Shown here: positions 33,415-41,826 of the stretch, piece by piece
How positions within the stretch are numbered: position 1 is the stretch's first letter
How the letters are laid out: every line of letters begins with the position of its first letter
NCBI GenBank assembly: GCA_965247065.1
Contig: CBDFGN010000006.1
Location: forward strand, 4,092,001 to 4,156,000
Source of the DNA: CBDFGN01 sp965247065
GTDB taxonomy: Bacteria > Bacteroidota > Bacteroidia > Cytophagales > Cyclobacteriaceae
Direction of reading: 5' to 3'
Length of the DNA stretch: 64,000 bases
The notes under the pieces: model-generated
The model's database searches: none
The model's input: only the letters and a program-made list of their open reading frames with translations
Told to the model about the DNA's origin: nothing
Program-made: the position numbers and the translations under genes

Positions 33415-34438
33415 AAATTCTCACCGCCTCGGAATTCTTCTCTCCTAAGATTGAAAGGCTCAGTTCATCGGATTTAAAATCACCCAAGGAATCCAGTAGC
33501 GGGGCAACCGCTACGCCAATCTTTACCGGATATTCGAAATTTGCCTGGGCAAAGACCTTCTGAGCTTCTTCCCCGGATAAGAATTCAAGAAACTTGACCG
33601 CATTTTCAGGATGCGGCGCATAACGAGTTACCCCCGCCCCACTGATATTAATATGTGCCCCTCTTTCATTCTGGTTGGGAAAGAATATGCCTACCGCCTG
33701 CCCTGCCTTAACCTCTTCCGGGTTATCCGAATCCAATAGTTTACCAATATAGTATGTGTTGACCAAGGCAAGGTCTCCCACCCCGGCCGCGATCGCCTTA
33801 ATTTGATCGCGGTCATTGCCCTTAGGATCTCGGGCAAAATTCCCAACCACTGCCTTGACCCATTGTTGAGCGCTTTCCGGGCCGTCCGCTGCTAGAATGG
33901 AGGCCAAAAGCGACTGATTATAGATGTTGGAAGAAGAACGTACCAAGATTCGGTTTTTCCATTTGCTGCTGGCCAAATCTTCATAGGTGGACAAATCATC
34001 AGGATTGACTCGTTCCAAAGAGTAGGCGATAACCCTGGCACGATAAGTTAGTCCGTACCAGGTATTTTCCGGATCGCGGAAATGCTCCGGAATATTGCCG
34101 TCCAGAACCTGAGAATTCACAACGCTCAGCAGATTGCTCGCTTTGGCCCTGTGGAGCCTTCCGGCATCCACAGTGATCAGAACGTCAGCCGGGGACTGCT
34201 CCCCTTCGAGCTTCAATCTCTTCAATAACTCATCCGCGCTGGCATTAACCACATTTACGTTTACCCCGGTTTTCTTGGTGAAGTCAGCAAAGAGCTGTTG
34301 ATCCGAGGGATAGTGCCGATGTGTATAGACGTTGACTTCCTGCAAGATCGCCGGACTTTCCGAAGTTTGCGTGTTCCTGGGACCACATCCGAAAAGGATT
34401 GCCAAACCAAAAAGTGGACCAGCTAATTTCATCTTCAT
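33392..34438 (-). CDS. Ferric-iron-type substrate-binding lipoprotein (FbpA/FutA-like)
   Basis: Captures Fe(III) outside the inner membrane and delivers it to the permease. The frame extends to 34531, but the ATG at 34438 (348 residues) yields a lipoprotein signal MKMKLAGPLFGLAILFGC and is preceded by AGGTGA, a Shine-Dalgarno-like sequence. The mature part begins EVNVYTHRHYPSDQQLFADF, typical of FutA/FbpA. The two adjacent tyrosines in LVNTYYIGKLL near the C-terminal half are the family's iron ligands, with further Tyr/His in YTHRHYP. This places the cargo as iron. It is first in a run of five genes on the minus strand. Confidence 0.92.
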   Translation of the reverse strand: MKMKLAGPLFGLAILFGCGPRNTQTSESPAILQEVNVYTHRHYPSDQQLFADFTKKTGVNVNVVNASADELLKRLKLEGEQSPADVLITVDAGRLHRAKASNLLSVVNSQVLDGNIPEHFRDPENTWYGLTYRARVIAYSLERVNPDDLSTYEDLASSKWKNRILVRSSSNIYNQSLLASILAADGPESAQQWVKAVVGNFARDPKGNDRDQIKAIAAGVGDLALVNTYYIGKLLDSDNPEEVKAGQAVGIFFPNQNERGAHINISGAGVTRYAPHPENAVKFLEFLSGEEAQKVFAQANFEYPVKIGVAVAPLLDSLGDFKSDELSLSILGEKNSEAVRIFDRAGWK

Positions 34439-34685
34439 AACAAAGTCACCTGCGTAAAAGCGAAAGATGGCAAAAGTACAAATAGTTAGTGAGGTTTTCC
34501 AGATACATGGAATGATAAGGAGAGAGGCCATTGGTTTTATGTCAGGCTGCGGCAGTTGAAACCGGAAGCTAGCATGTCTCCGGACCCATTTCTTATTGTA
34601 TCCGGTTAAAACTTAACCTTAGTTGATCTAAGTCGTTGTCTAATAAATAGTAGAAGTTCTCGATTTTTTTGGTAATATTCTTGGA

Positions 34686-35933
34686 ATGATCTTCAATTGG
34701 TTGTGGAGACTTTTCGCCTTGTTACTGATGATGCTTGTTCCTTGTATTTGGCTAAGGGCGCAATATCCGCATTTGGGTTTCAAAATCACCGATAACAGAA
34801 CATCGGTAACGATTCCGTTTGAAATTCACAACAACCTGATCGTTATTCCAATTATCCTCAATAATACGATTCCATTAAAGTTTGTACTTGATACCGGAGT
34901 ACGGACCGCTATTCTAACTGAAAAGACGTATAGCGACATCCTGCAAGTTTCATACGATCGCGTGTTAAGCATGTTTGGAGCCGACGGAGTAACTAAGATT
35001 GAGGCCTACGTGGCCACTGATATTTCGTTACGAATGCCCGGGGTAATTGGCTATGGTCAAGCCCTGTTGGTTCTTAGAGAGGATTATTTAATGCTCAAGA
35101 ACAGCCTGGGAATCGACGTGCACGGAATCCTGGGATACGAGGTATTCAGCCGTTTCGTTGTAAATATTAACTACTCCAGAAAGCAACTGACTTTAACCGA
35201 AGCAGGGTCGCATAAAGTAAAGAAACGCTTTAAGGAGATACCCATAAAAATTGAAGACACCAAGCCATATGTACAAACCATAGTTACCCAGCAAGATGGT
35301 AGCGAGATCGAGGCTAAACTGATGATGGATACTGGTGCCAGCCATTCATTACTGCTCAATCTCAGTACGGACGAAAGGCTGATCCTCCCTGACCCAAGCG
35401 TGGAGGGGTTGCTAGGAAGAGGGTTGGGAGGTGATCTATTCGGCCGAATCGGCCGGATCAAAGAATTGAGGCTGGGGAAATATTCATTTCGGAAGGTACT
35501 AGTGTCCTACCCAGCTGAATCTATCTACTCCGAAGTGTTTAAACAAACCGGGCGACAAGGGACGCTTGGAGGAGGAATCATATCCCGCTTTAACGTCACA
35601 TTCGATTATTTTCAGGAAAAGATATACGTTCGAAGGAATCGTGGGTACCGGGCCAAATTCGAATACAATATGAGTGGCATTGATTTGATCGCTGATGGTC
35701 CTTCACTGGAGCTAATTAAAATAAATCGACTTCTGCCATCAAGCACGGCCGCTATGGCCGGACTGGAACAAGGTGATATTATCAAAACAATTAACAGTCG
35801 GCCTATTAAAGACCTGGATCTTCAAGACGTTAGCAATATCTTTAGATCCAAGAATCAAAAGAATATTGTCTTGATTGTGGAGAGAAACGGCCAAACCATC
35901 AAGAAGAAATTCAAGCTCGAAAGGATTCTGTGA
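34686..35933 (+). CDS. Exported double retropepsin-like protein with C-terminal PDZ domain
   Basis: A 415-residue protein with an N-terminal signal or anchor (LLLMMLVPCIWLRAQ). There are two aspartyl-protease-like domains: the first with FVLDTGVRTAILT near residue 77, the second with MMDTGASHSLLLN near 218. Thus it may form an active-site pair within one chain, or one half may be inactive: in the first the residue after DTG is Val, not Ala/Ser. A PDZ domain follows (SSTAAMAGLEQGDIIKTIN, near 355). Similar gag-polyprotein-type proteases with PDZ are common in Bacteroidota with unknown roles. Divergent from the iron operon across 247 bp. Its stop abuts that of the convergent DUF6702 gene. Confidence 0.82.
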   Translation: MIFNWLWRLFALLLMMLVPCIWLRAQYPHLGFKITDNRTSVTIPFEIHNNLIVIPIILNNTIPLKFVLDTGVRTAILTEKTYSDILQVSYDRVLSMFGADGVTKIEAYVATDISLRMPGVIGYGQALLVLREDYLMLKNSLGIDVHGILGYEVFSRFVVNINYSRKQLTLTEAGSHKVKKRFKEIPIKIEDTKPYVQTIVTQQDGSEIEAKLMMDTGASHSLLLNLSTDERLILPDPSVEGLLGRGLGGDLFGRIGRIKELRLGKYSFRKVLVSYPAESIYSEVFKQTGRQGTLGGGIISRFNVTFDYFQEKIYVRRNRGYRAKFEYNMSGIDLIADGPSLELIKINRLLPSSTAAMAGLEQGDIIKTINSRPIKDLDLQDVSNIFRSKNQKNIVLIVERNGQTIKKKFKLERIL

Positions 35934-36425
35934 TTACTCAGCAAAGCTTATTTCACCCTCTGGAACAAAACGATCGAGCTTTAGACTTTTGATCATGGAA
36001 CGGTAAGTAAAATGGATAATGTTCTCCTGGTCGTCAAACAACCCCGTAAGTACCGTATTTCTGATTCGTACCGATCTGAGCTGATTGATCTTGGCTATTT
36101 CTAAAAAACACCACACTGCGTCATTCTCTACTTCCAGCCCAAGGAAAATAGGCCGCGCAGGCTCCTGATTGATCCATATCTTGAAGTTGACCTCAAAGTA
36201 TTTAACAATCTCCTGCTGATTCCTACCCCAGTCCAAACCTTCGTAATTCTGACCATGAAGGGCTACTAGTTCTGCTTGAAAATCGTCCGAAAAGAGTTTG
36301 TGGGTTATTTCCAGCGCTTCACTTTCAGAGTTGTAATTAATCTCGCAAACGCTGATATGGAAAGGATGGGCGACCCCCAGGATCAGCAGCACGGAGGTGT
36401 GAAGAAAGTACAATGGAGCCAACAC
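35934..36425 (-). CDS. DUF6702-family exported protein
   Basis: A 163-residue protein with an N-terminal hydrophobic segment (LHTSVLLILGVAHP). HPFHISVCEINYNSES at the mature start is what I recognise as the DUF6702 signature. The rest is a small beta domain (HKLFSDDFQAEL, FKIWINQEPARP, SVRIRNTVLTGLF, NIIHFTYRSM). Function unknown; many Bacteroidota carry one copy. The reading frame starts with GTG TTG at 36425, without a better start in the 32 bases left before the IS982 end, so the insertion sits in its promoter or has removed some upstream sequence. Confidence 0.75.
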   Translation of the reverse strand: MLAPLYFLHTSVLLILGVAHPFHISVCEINYNSESEALEITHKLFSDDFQAELVALHGQNYEGLDWGRNQQEIVKYFEVNFKIWINQEPARPIFLGLEVENDAVWCFLEIAKINQLRSVRIRNTVLTGLFDDQENIIHFTYRSMIKSLKLDRFVPEGEISFAE

Positions 36426-36451
36426 AGAGCAAAATTGCTGAATTTGGTATA

Positions 36452-36457
36452 TAAATA
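36452..36457. repeat. 6-bp flanking repeat TAAATA, left side of IS982 copy 2
   Basis: TAAATA stands directly before the terminus at 36458 and recurs directly after the other end (37489-37494). Read in transposase orientation it is TATTTA, the same hexamer as at copy 1. Confidence 0.55.
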
Positions 36458-37488
36458 ACGTGAGTTCGACAATAAGGAATGATTAAAGAGCGAGAAAGAG
36501 TTGACCGGTGTCCTGGTAGTTCAATTTGATTGAGGGCTTTTTTTCGCAAAAGTTGTAAGCGATTAAAGCCGAGAAAAGGTTGGTAAGGAAATTAGTTGGG
36601 CTCCTGTGCCTGGAGTGTTCAATCTGGAAGATGTTTTTAAGTTGATCAATGATAGTCTCACAAATAGCCCTTTTACGGAGCATTATAGCATCCATGATGG
36701 GGGTTAAGGATGAGGACTTCATATTGCGTTTGAGTTTGGTTATCAGATGGACTCCGCGGAAGAACAGATTTTTAAAAAGTTCCTTACTGATGTAGCCTTT
36801 ATCACCAAAGAGCTTTCCGAATAATTTCTTAATAAACCGTTCAATTTTAAGAGGCTTTCTGTCATCCACATTGCCCGGTGTGAGCATAAAATCGATGATT
36901 TCACCCGTATCAGCAGTGATAAGATGGAGCTTAAACCCGTAGAACCATCCGATGGAACAATGGCCTCTTTTAGCTAACCCTTCAAATACTTTATGGTTAT
37001 GGATCCGTCTGTTATGACAGACCCTTAACGGAGTGCTGTCTATAAAACTTATACCTGTACACTGTCCAGTCCCTTGTGTTTTCAGATAAATAGCCATTGG
37101 CAGAAGACTTCCACTACAAAGTTCTACCATTCGGTTATAGCTTACCACATCAGGAAAGAAGGAGCGCAAGTGGCCACAAACGTATGTGTTGTAAAAGGTC
37201 TTGAAATTTCGATATCCTGAGATCTGGAACAAGACCTGTATAGTCATTACTTCGGATAAAGAAAGCTTACCAGGTTTGTTGCGCTTTTTACTTCCCAGCA
37301 ATCTTTTTTCCAATTTTGGGACAAAATCCAGACAAAAATCGTCAATGGAACAAAAAATTTCAGTAATTTTAGTAGCAGTTAACATAGGTAGAAATATTAG
37401 TTATTTTGTTGATTGTCAATGACTTAATATACTAATTTTCTGCCTTTTTTCTATCAATAAACTACTCTATTTTATATCGAACTCACGT
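36458..37488 (-). mobile_element. IS982-family insertion sequence, copy 2 (1,031 bp, inverted)
   Basis: The element has the same length, the same 12-bp inverted ends (ACGTGAGTTCGA) and the same encoded protein as copy 1, in opposite orientation. Both the leader and the tail that I compared base by base are identical. It separates the DUF6702 gene from the divergent M1 peptidase gene, with 32 and 85 bases left on the two sides. The two copies lie 25.1 kb apart and could recombine to invert the region between them. Confidence 0.9.
36483..37385 (-). CDS. IS982-family DDE transposase (copy 2)
   Basis: Identical in protein sequence to the 300-residue copy 1 transposase, including FIDSTPL, LFGDKGYISK and ETIIDQLKN catalytic segments. 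The uninterrupted frame and lack of differences indicate recent transposition or gene conversion. Nothing in this copy suggests inactivation. Confidence 0.93.
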   Translation of the reverse strand: MLTATKITEIFCSIDDFCLDFVPKLEKRLLGSKKRNKPGKLSLSEVMTIQVLFQISGYRNFKTFYNTYVCGHLRSFFPDVVSYNRMVELCSGSLLPMAIYLKTQGTGQCTGISFIDSTPLRVCHNRRIHNHKVFEGLAKRGHCSIGWFYGFKLHLITADTGEIIDFMLTPGNVDDRKPLKIERFIKKLFGKLFGDKGYISKELFKNLFFRGVHLITKLKRNMKSSSLTPIMDAIMLRKRAICETIIDQLKNIFQIEHSRHRSPTNFLTNLFSALIAYNFCEKKPSIKLNYQDTGQLFLAL

Positions 37489-37573
37489 TAAATATGGACA
37501 TTTATGTCCTTTATAATTTGGTCGGATTTGATTGCAAAATCTCCGAATGTACCCCATTTTGTTGGGCACGGAA

Positions 37574-39829
37574 ATGAACAGGATATTAATGTTAGTCTGC
37601 TTTGCTTGGTCGACGCTCGGATGGTGTCAAAAAACACTGAATCAGGGCAAGTTTGAGCAGCTGGGAACGGTCCTTCCATCCCCCAATGAATTCCGATCTG
37701 CGTCCGGAAGTCCAGGACCCAAGTATTGGCAGCAAAAGGTTGACTACGCTATTCAAGTTACCTTGGAGGAGAAGAATCGAAGAATATACGGGGCTGAAAG
37801 GATTACTTACTATAACAATTCTCCCGACGAGCTTGGGTACTTGTGGATCCAATTAGATCAGAACGTCAGGGCTCCGGAATCCGACACCTACAAGGCCAGA
37901 CCTAACAACCCGGAATTGAGTCTGTATAACGGAGATATTGCGGGTGTCCCTGGAGATTCGGTCTCGGGCCGGGGAATTCTCGATATGACGGCAGCATATG
38001 GATTTGATGGGGGCTTTAAAATAGGTTCGCTTACGGATGCCTTAGGAGAAGCTCTGGAACACACGATCAATCAAACAATGATGAGGGTTGAGTTGCCGTC
38101 CCCACTCGAGCCAAACGAATCATTCACATTTCAACTGAAATGGTGGTATAATATCAACGACAGAATGCTGGTGGGAGGGCGATCGGGTTATGAGTTCTTT
38201 CCACAAGATGGCAATTGCCTATTCACCATAGCCCAGTTCTATCCCCGCTTGGCTGTTTATGACGATATCAACGGTTGGCAAAACAAGCAGTTCCTTGGAG
38301 ATGGCGAATTTGCCTTAAACTTTGGTGATTTCGATGTAGAGATTACGGTCCCATCCGATCATATTGTTGCCGCCACGGGAACGTTGGCAAATGCAACAGA
38401 GGTTTTGAGCACTAAGCAAATTGAGCGGCTGGAGAAGGCCAAAGCTGCTACAAAACCAGTGGTCATCGTCTCCGAATCGGAGGCACTCAAAAAAGAAAGC
38501 GCCCCTGCTGAAGGCACCAAAACCTGGAAGTTCAAAGCCTCTAATGTCAGGGATTTCGCCTTCGCTACTTCGCGGAAATTCATCTGGGATGCCATGGGGG
38601 TTAGAATCAGCGATCACATCCCTTTGGCCATGTCGTTTTATCCCAAAGAGGGCAATCCTCTTTGGCACCAGGAATCTACCCTCGCGGTAGTCCGCACTTT
38701 GAAAACGTATTCGGAACACACAATAGACTATCCGTATCCGGTGGCCATATCCGTGCACACTGCTTCGTTAGGGATGGAGTATCCCATGATTTGCTTTAAC
38801 CTAGGGCGTCCCAATCCGGATGGATCATTCTCAGAGGGCACTCGAAACTCCATGATTTCGGTAATCGTGCACGAGGTAGGCCACAATTTTTTTCCTATGA
38901 TCATTAATTCCGACGAACGGCAATGGACCTGGATGGACGAGGGTTTAAACTCGTTTCTACAGTACCTGACTCTGGACCATTGGTACGAAGATTTTCCCCA
39001 TCGAAGAGGTCCTCCGGAGACCATTATTCCCTATATGAGAGGTAGCAAAGAATTCCAACGGCCAGTTATGAGCAACTCCGAACAGTTGATCCAATTCTCC
39101 GCTAACGCGTATTCCAAGCCAGCCGCGGCTTTGAACATTCTGCGCGAAACGATAATGGGTCGCGAACTGTTTGACTATGCCTTGAAGGAATATGCGCAGC
39201 GCTGGGCCTTCAAAGGCCCATCTCCCGCGGATTTTTTTAGAACAATGGAAGACGCCTCAGCCGTGGACCTGGACTGGTTCTGGCGAGGCTGGTTTTATAC
39301 TACCGACCATGTCGATCTTGGTGTGGATCAGGTTCGGTGGCTCCGAGTAAATAGCGATAGCCCAAAAATGGAAGGAGAAGTTCGGACTAACCAATCGCTT
39401 GGAAACCAGGGCTCAGGTCTTCAGAACAAACAACAGGGTCTAGAGGCATTCGAAGAGTTCTACCTCAAAGACACTGGGGATCAGGATTACCGGGAGTTTC
39501 TGGCCAGGCTTGATGGCGGTCAAATTAGAGATCGTTTTGGCGAGAAGAACTTCTATGAGATAACTTTCAAAAACTTAGGAGGATTGGTAATGCCGATAAT
39601 ACTTGAATGGACCTACAACGACGGCACAACCGAAATCGAAAAAATACCCGCTGAGATATGGAGGTATGACGAGACTGAGGTGGTTAAAGTATTTGTCAAG
39701 GACAAACAAGTTACCAAGGTACAATTAGATCCTAATGGCGAAACCGCGGATATCAATATTACCAATAATAGCTATCCCCAAGTCGACGAGCCAACGATGT
39801 TTCAGCAATTCAAGAACCGGACCAACTGA
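37574..39829 (+). CDS. Exported M1-family metallopeptidase
   Basis: A zinc aminopeptidase-like enzyme of about 751 residues. ATG at 37574 begins MNRILMLVCFAWSTLGWCQ, a signal peptide; the frame is open from 37532 but the earlier ATG lacks that property. The N-terminal saddle domain (AIQVTLEEKNRRIYGAERITYYNNSP) is typical. Zinc motif HEVGHNFF begins at residue 433 (His433, His437) with the downstream Glu in WMDEGLNSFLQYL. The exopeptidase GAMEN loop is replaced by LGMEYPMI, as in other Bacteroidota M1 proteins. The C-terminal domain has no TPR repeats. The IS982 copy lies 85 bases upstream, which may affect its promoter. Converges on the ADH gene with a one-base gap. Confidence 0.92.
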   Translation: MNRILMLVCFAWSTLGWCQKTLNQGKFEQLGTVLPSPNEFRSASGSPGPKYWQQKVDYAIQVTLEEKNRRIYGAERITYYNNSPDELGYLWIQLDQNVRAPESDTYKARPNNPELSLYNGDIAGVPGDSVSGRGILDMTAAYGFDGGFKIGSLTDALGEALEHTINQTMMRVELPSPLEPNESFTFQLKWWYNINDRMLVGGRSGYEFFPQDGNCLFTIAQFYPRLAVYDDINGWQNKQFLGDGEFALNFGDFDVEITVPSDHIVAATGTLANATEVLSTKQIERLEKAKAATKPVVIVSESEALKKESAPAEGTKTWKFKASNVRDFAFATSRKFIWDAMGVRISDHIPLAMSFYPKEGNPLWHQESTLAVVRTLKTYSEHTIDYPYPVAISVHTASLGMEYPMICFNLGRPNPDGSFSEGTRNSMISVIVHEVGHNFFPMIINSDERQWTWMDEGLNSFLQYLTLDHWYEDFPHRRGPPETIIPYMRGSKEFQRPVMSNSEQLIQFSANAYSKPAAALNILRETIMGRELFDYALKEYAQRWAFKGPSPADFFRTMEDASAVDLDWFWRGWFYTTDHVDLGVDQVRWLRVNSDSPKMEGEVRTNQSLGNQGSGLQNKQQGLEAFEEFYLKDTGDQDYREFLARLDGGQIRDRFGEKNFYEITFKNLGGLVMPIILEWTYNDGTTEIEKIPAEIWRYDETEVVKVFVKDKQVTKVQLDPNGETADINITNNSYPQVDEPTMFQQFKNRTN

Positions 39830-39830
39830 A

Positions 39831-40877
39831 TCAGGGGGTCAGGACAACCTTTAAACATTCGTCCTTTTTTTGATCAAATATTTCGTAAGCTTCAGGTCCC
39901 TGGGGCAAGTTCATCCGGTGAGTTATAATAGATTCAATTGCAAGTTCCTGGGATAAGATCATCGCCTGCAGATCTTCAACCAGATGCCGTACCGGGCATC
40001 GGCCCGATTTGTAAACCATGTTCTTGTCGTATGCCTCCACCGGGGAAAAGGCAAACTCAGCGGATGTATGGACACCCACCGAAGCTACAATTCCACCAGG
40101 CCGAATAAGATTGAAAGCTAAACGCGCCGCTTCTGGAGAGCCGACGGCCTCGAGGACCCCGTCAACGCCGATGCCGTGTGTATGTTCCAGCAAGTCTTCC
40201 ACCGGATCCTGAAGCGAAATGTTTATTGTTTCCGCGCCAAAATCAGCAGCTCGCACCAAACGATCCCCAACGGAATCCAAGGCGTAAAGTCTCTGAGCTC
40301 CCAGGGTTTTAGCAGCCACGATAGCCATTAAACCAACCGGTCCACAGCCCAGAACCGCGTAGACTCGATCAGGGGAAATTTCGGCCTGCAGGGCGCAGAA
40401 GAACCCGGTTGGAAATACATCTGCCAACAAAAGTGCCTGTTCCAAGGTCACGCCATCCAGAATTTCCACCAGGGTGGTATCCGCTAATGGTACTCGCACA
40501 AACTCCGCCTGCACACCGCCAAGCCCAAGGCCATTTTGTTTCCAACCATAGAGTTGTCCTTTTAAACATCTACTCGTCAGCCCGATTTGACAAAAATGGC
40601 AGCGTCCGCAGCTCGTAGTAAATGGGCTGAGAATCATTGACCCTACCCTAAACCGCCGAACCTTGGCACCGACATCCACTACCTCACCCACAAATTCATG
40701 ACCCATAATGGTACCACGATCGCAACCCTTTTCACGATCGTGATATATATGCAGATCAGATCCGCAAATGGCGCATTGATCCACTTTCACAACGGCATCC
40801 CCCGGATGAAGTATTACCGGATCTTCGACGTCTTCTAAAGCAATCTCCAATTTGCCCTGCAGGGTAAGCGCTTTCAC
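39831..40877 (-). CDS. Zinc-dependent medium-chain alcohol/polyol dehydrogenase
   Basis: A 348-residue MDR enzyme. Catalytic zinc ligands appear in QCAICGSDLH (Cys) and GHEFVGEVVDVG (His-Glu), and the structural zinc lobe in SCGRCHFCQIGLTSRC. The nucleotide fold has YAVLGCGPVGLMAIVAAKTLGA with an Asp (LYALDSVGDR) suggesting NAD preference. Resembles glutathione-independent or threonine/sorbitol-type dehydrogenases. Begins one base after the threonine-dehydratase-like gene stop, so both form an operon; together they could process hydroxy-amino acids or their oxo products. Substrate not determinable. Confidence 0.88.
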   Translation of the reverse strand: MKALTLQGKLEIALEDVEDPVILHPGDAVVKVDQCAICGSDLHIYHDREKGCDRGTIMGHEFVGEVVDVGAKVRRFRVGSMILSPFTTSCGRCHFCQIGLTSRCLKGQLYGWKQNGLGLGGVQAEFVRVPLADTTLVEILDGVTLEQALLLADVFPTGFFCALQAEISPDRVYAVLGCGPVGLMAIVAAKTLGAQRLYALDSVGDRLVRAADFGAETINISLQDPVEDLLEHTHGIGVDGVLEAVGSPEAARLAFNLIRPGGIVASVGVHTSAEFAFSPVEAYDKNMVYKSGRCPVRHLVEDLQAMILSQELAIESIITHRMNLPQGPEAYEIFDQKKDECLKVVLTP

Positions 40878-40878
40878 T

Positions 40879-41826
40879 TTATTCGAATGGTAGGTTAGCC
40901 AAATCTACGTTGCCGCCGGTCAATATTATCCCTACTCTTTTGTTTTCAAAGATCGCACGGTTTCGCCACACCGCCGCCAAAGGAACTGCGCCCGATGGCT
41001 CAACCACTATTTTCATACGCTCCCAAAGTAATTTCATAGCTGAGATGATTTCTTCATCGCTAACAGTCAAGATTCCCCTGACAAACTCGTTGATAATCGG
41101 AAAGGTCTTGTCCCCCAAGGATGTTAGAAGGCCGTCGGCGATGGTATTAGGGGCGGTTGAAGGAATTATCCTACCCGCTTTCAGGGATCGAAATGCATCA
41201 TCGGCGCCTTGTGGCTCGGCCCCATAGACACCAAGTTCTGGTGCAAAATATTTAGCAGAAAGCGCCGTACCACTGATCAGTCCTCCTCCTCCCACAGGAC
41301 AAACTATGTAATCCAAGGCGGTCGTATCTTCAATAAGTTCCTTAGCGGAGGTAGCCTGCCCACAGATTATGCGGTAATCATTGTAAGGGTGGACCAGAGT
41401 GGCGCCATGCTCCCGGATTACTTCGTTTACCGTTGCTTCTCGGGCTTCCAAGGTTGACTCACAATAAATCACCTGGGCTTGGTATCCTAAGACTGCCTCC
41501 TTTTTAACCCTGGGTGCATTATCCGGCATTACCACATAGGACTTGATGCCCCGCAATCGAGCAGCCAAAGCCAGTGCCTGACCGTGGTTTCCAGAAGAGT
41601 GGGTTGTCACGCCAAGGGCTCGTTCCTGATGGTTGAGATTCAATATTGCGTTGGTAGCTCCCCTGAACTTAAACGCTCCGACCTTTTGGAAATTCTCGCA
41701 TTTGAAAAGCAGCTCACTATTGATTTTGAGGTTTATGCTTGACGAAGTCAGTACTGGAGTGCGATGCACCCATTCCGAGATTCTGGAATGAGCCTGGATA
41801 ATTTCCTTGGAGCTGGGAAAGGTCAA
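40879..41826 (-). CDS. PLP-dependent serine/threonine dehydratase-like enzyme
   Basis: A 315-residue fold-type II PLP enzyme. The PLP lysine lies in ENFQKVGAFKFRGA, the substrate-binding loop is THSSGNHGQALA, and the phosphate cup is VGGGGLISGTAL. No C-terminal ACT regulatory domain is present, so it matches the short catabolic or serine racemase-like type rather than biosynthetic IlvA. Possible reactions are threonine to 2-oxobutyrate, serine to pyruvate, or racemisation. One base separates it from the ADH gene, and zero bases from the kinase stop on the same strand, so all three may be cotranscribed. Confidence 0.9.
   Translation of the reverse strand: MTFPSSKEIIQAHSRISEWVHRTPVLTSSSINLKINSELLFKCENFQKVGAFKFRGATNAILNLNHQERALGVTTHSSGNHGQALALAARLRGIKSYVVMPDNAPRVKKEAVLGYQAQVIYCESTLEAREATVNEVIREHGATLVHPYNDYRIICGQATSAKELIEDTTALDYIVCPVGGGGLISGTALSAKYFAPELGVYGAEPQGADDAFRSLKAGRIIPSTAPNTIADGLLTSLGDKTFPIINEFVRGILTVSDEEIISAMKLLWERMKIVVEPSGAVPLAAVWRNRAIFENKRVGIILTGGNVDLANLPFE

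Noticed and set aside
10346..37488. Composite transposon bounded by the two IS982 copies
   Set aside because: The 25-kb interior consists of housekeeping, PKS and metal genes typical of the chromosome; no resistance cargo and no outer duplication pointing to joint movement.
35934..39829. Inversion separating the M1 peptidase from DUF6702, which I recall as frequent neighbours
   Set aside because: The IS lies upstream of both genes, so flipping the interval does not restore a co-directional pair.
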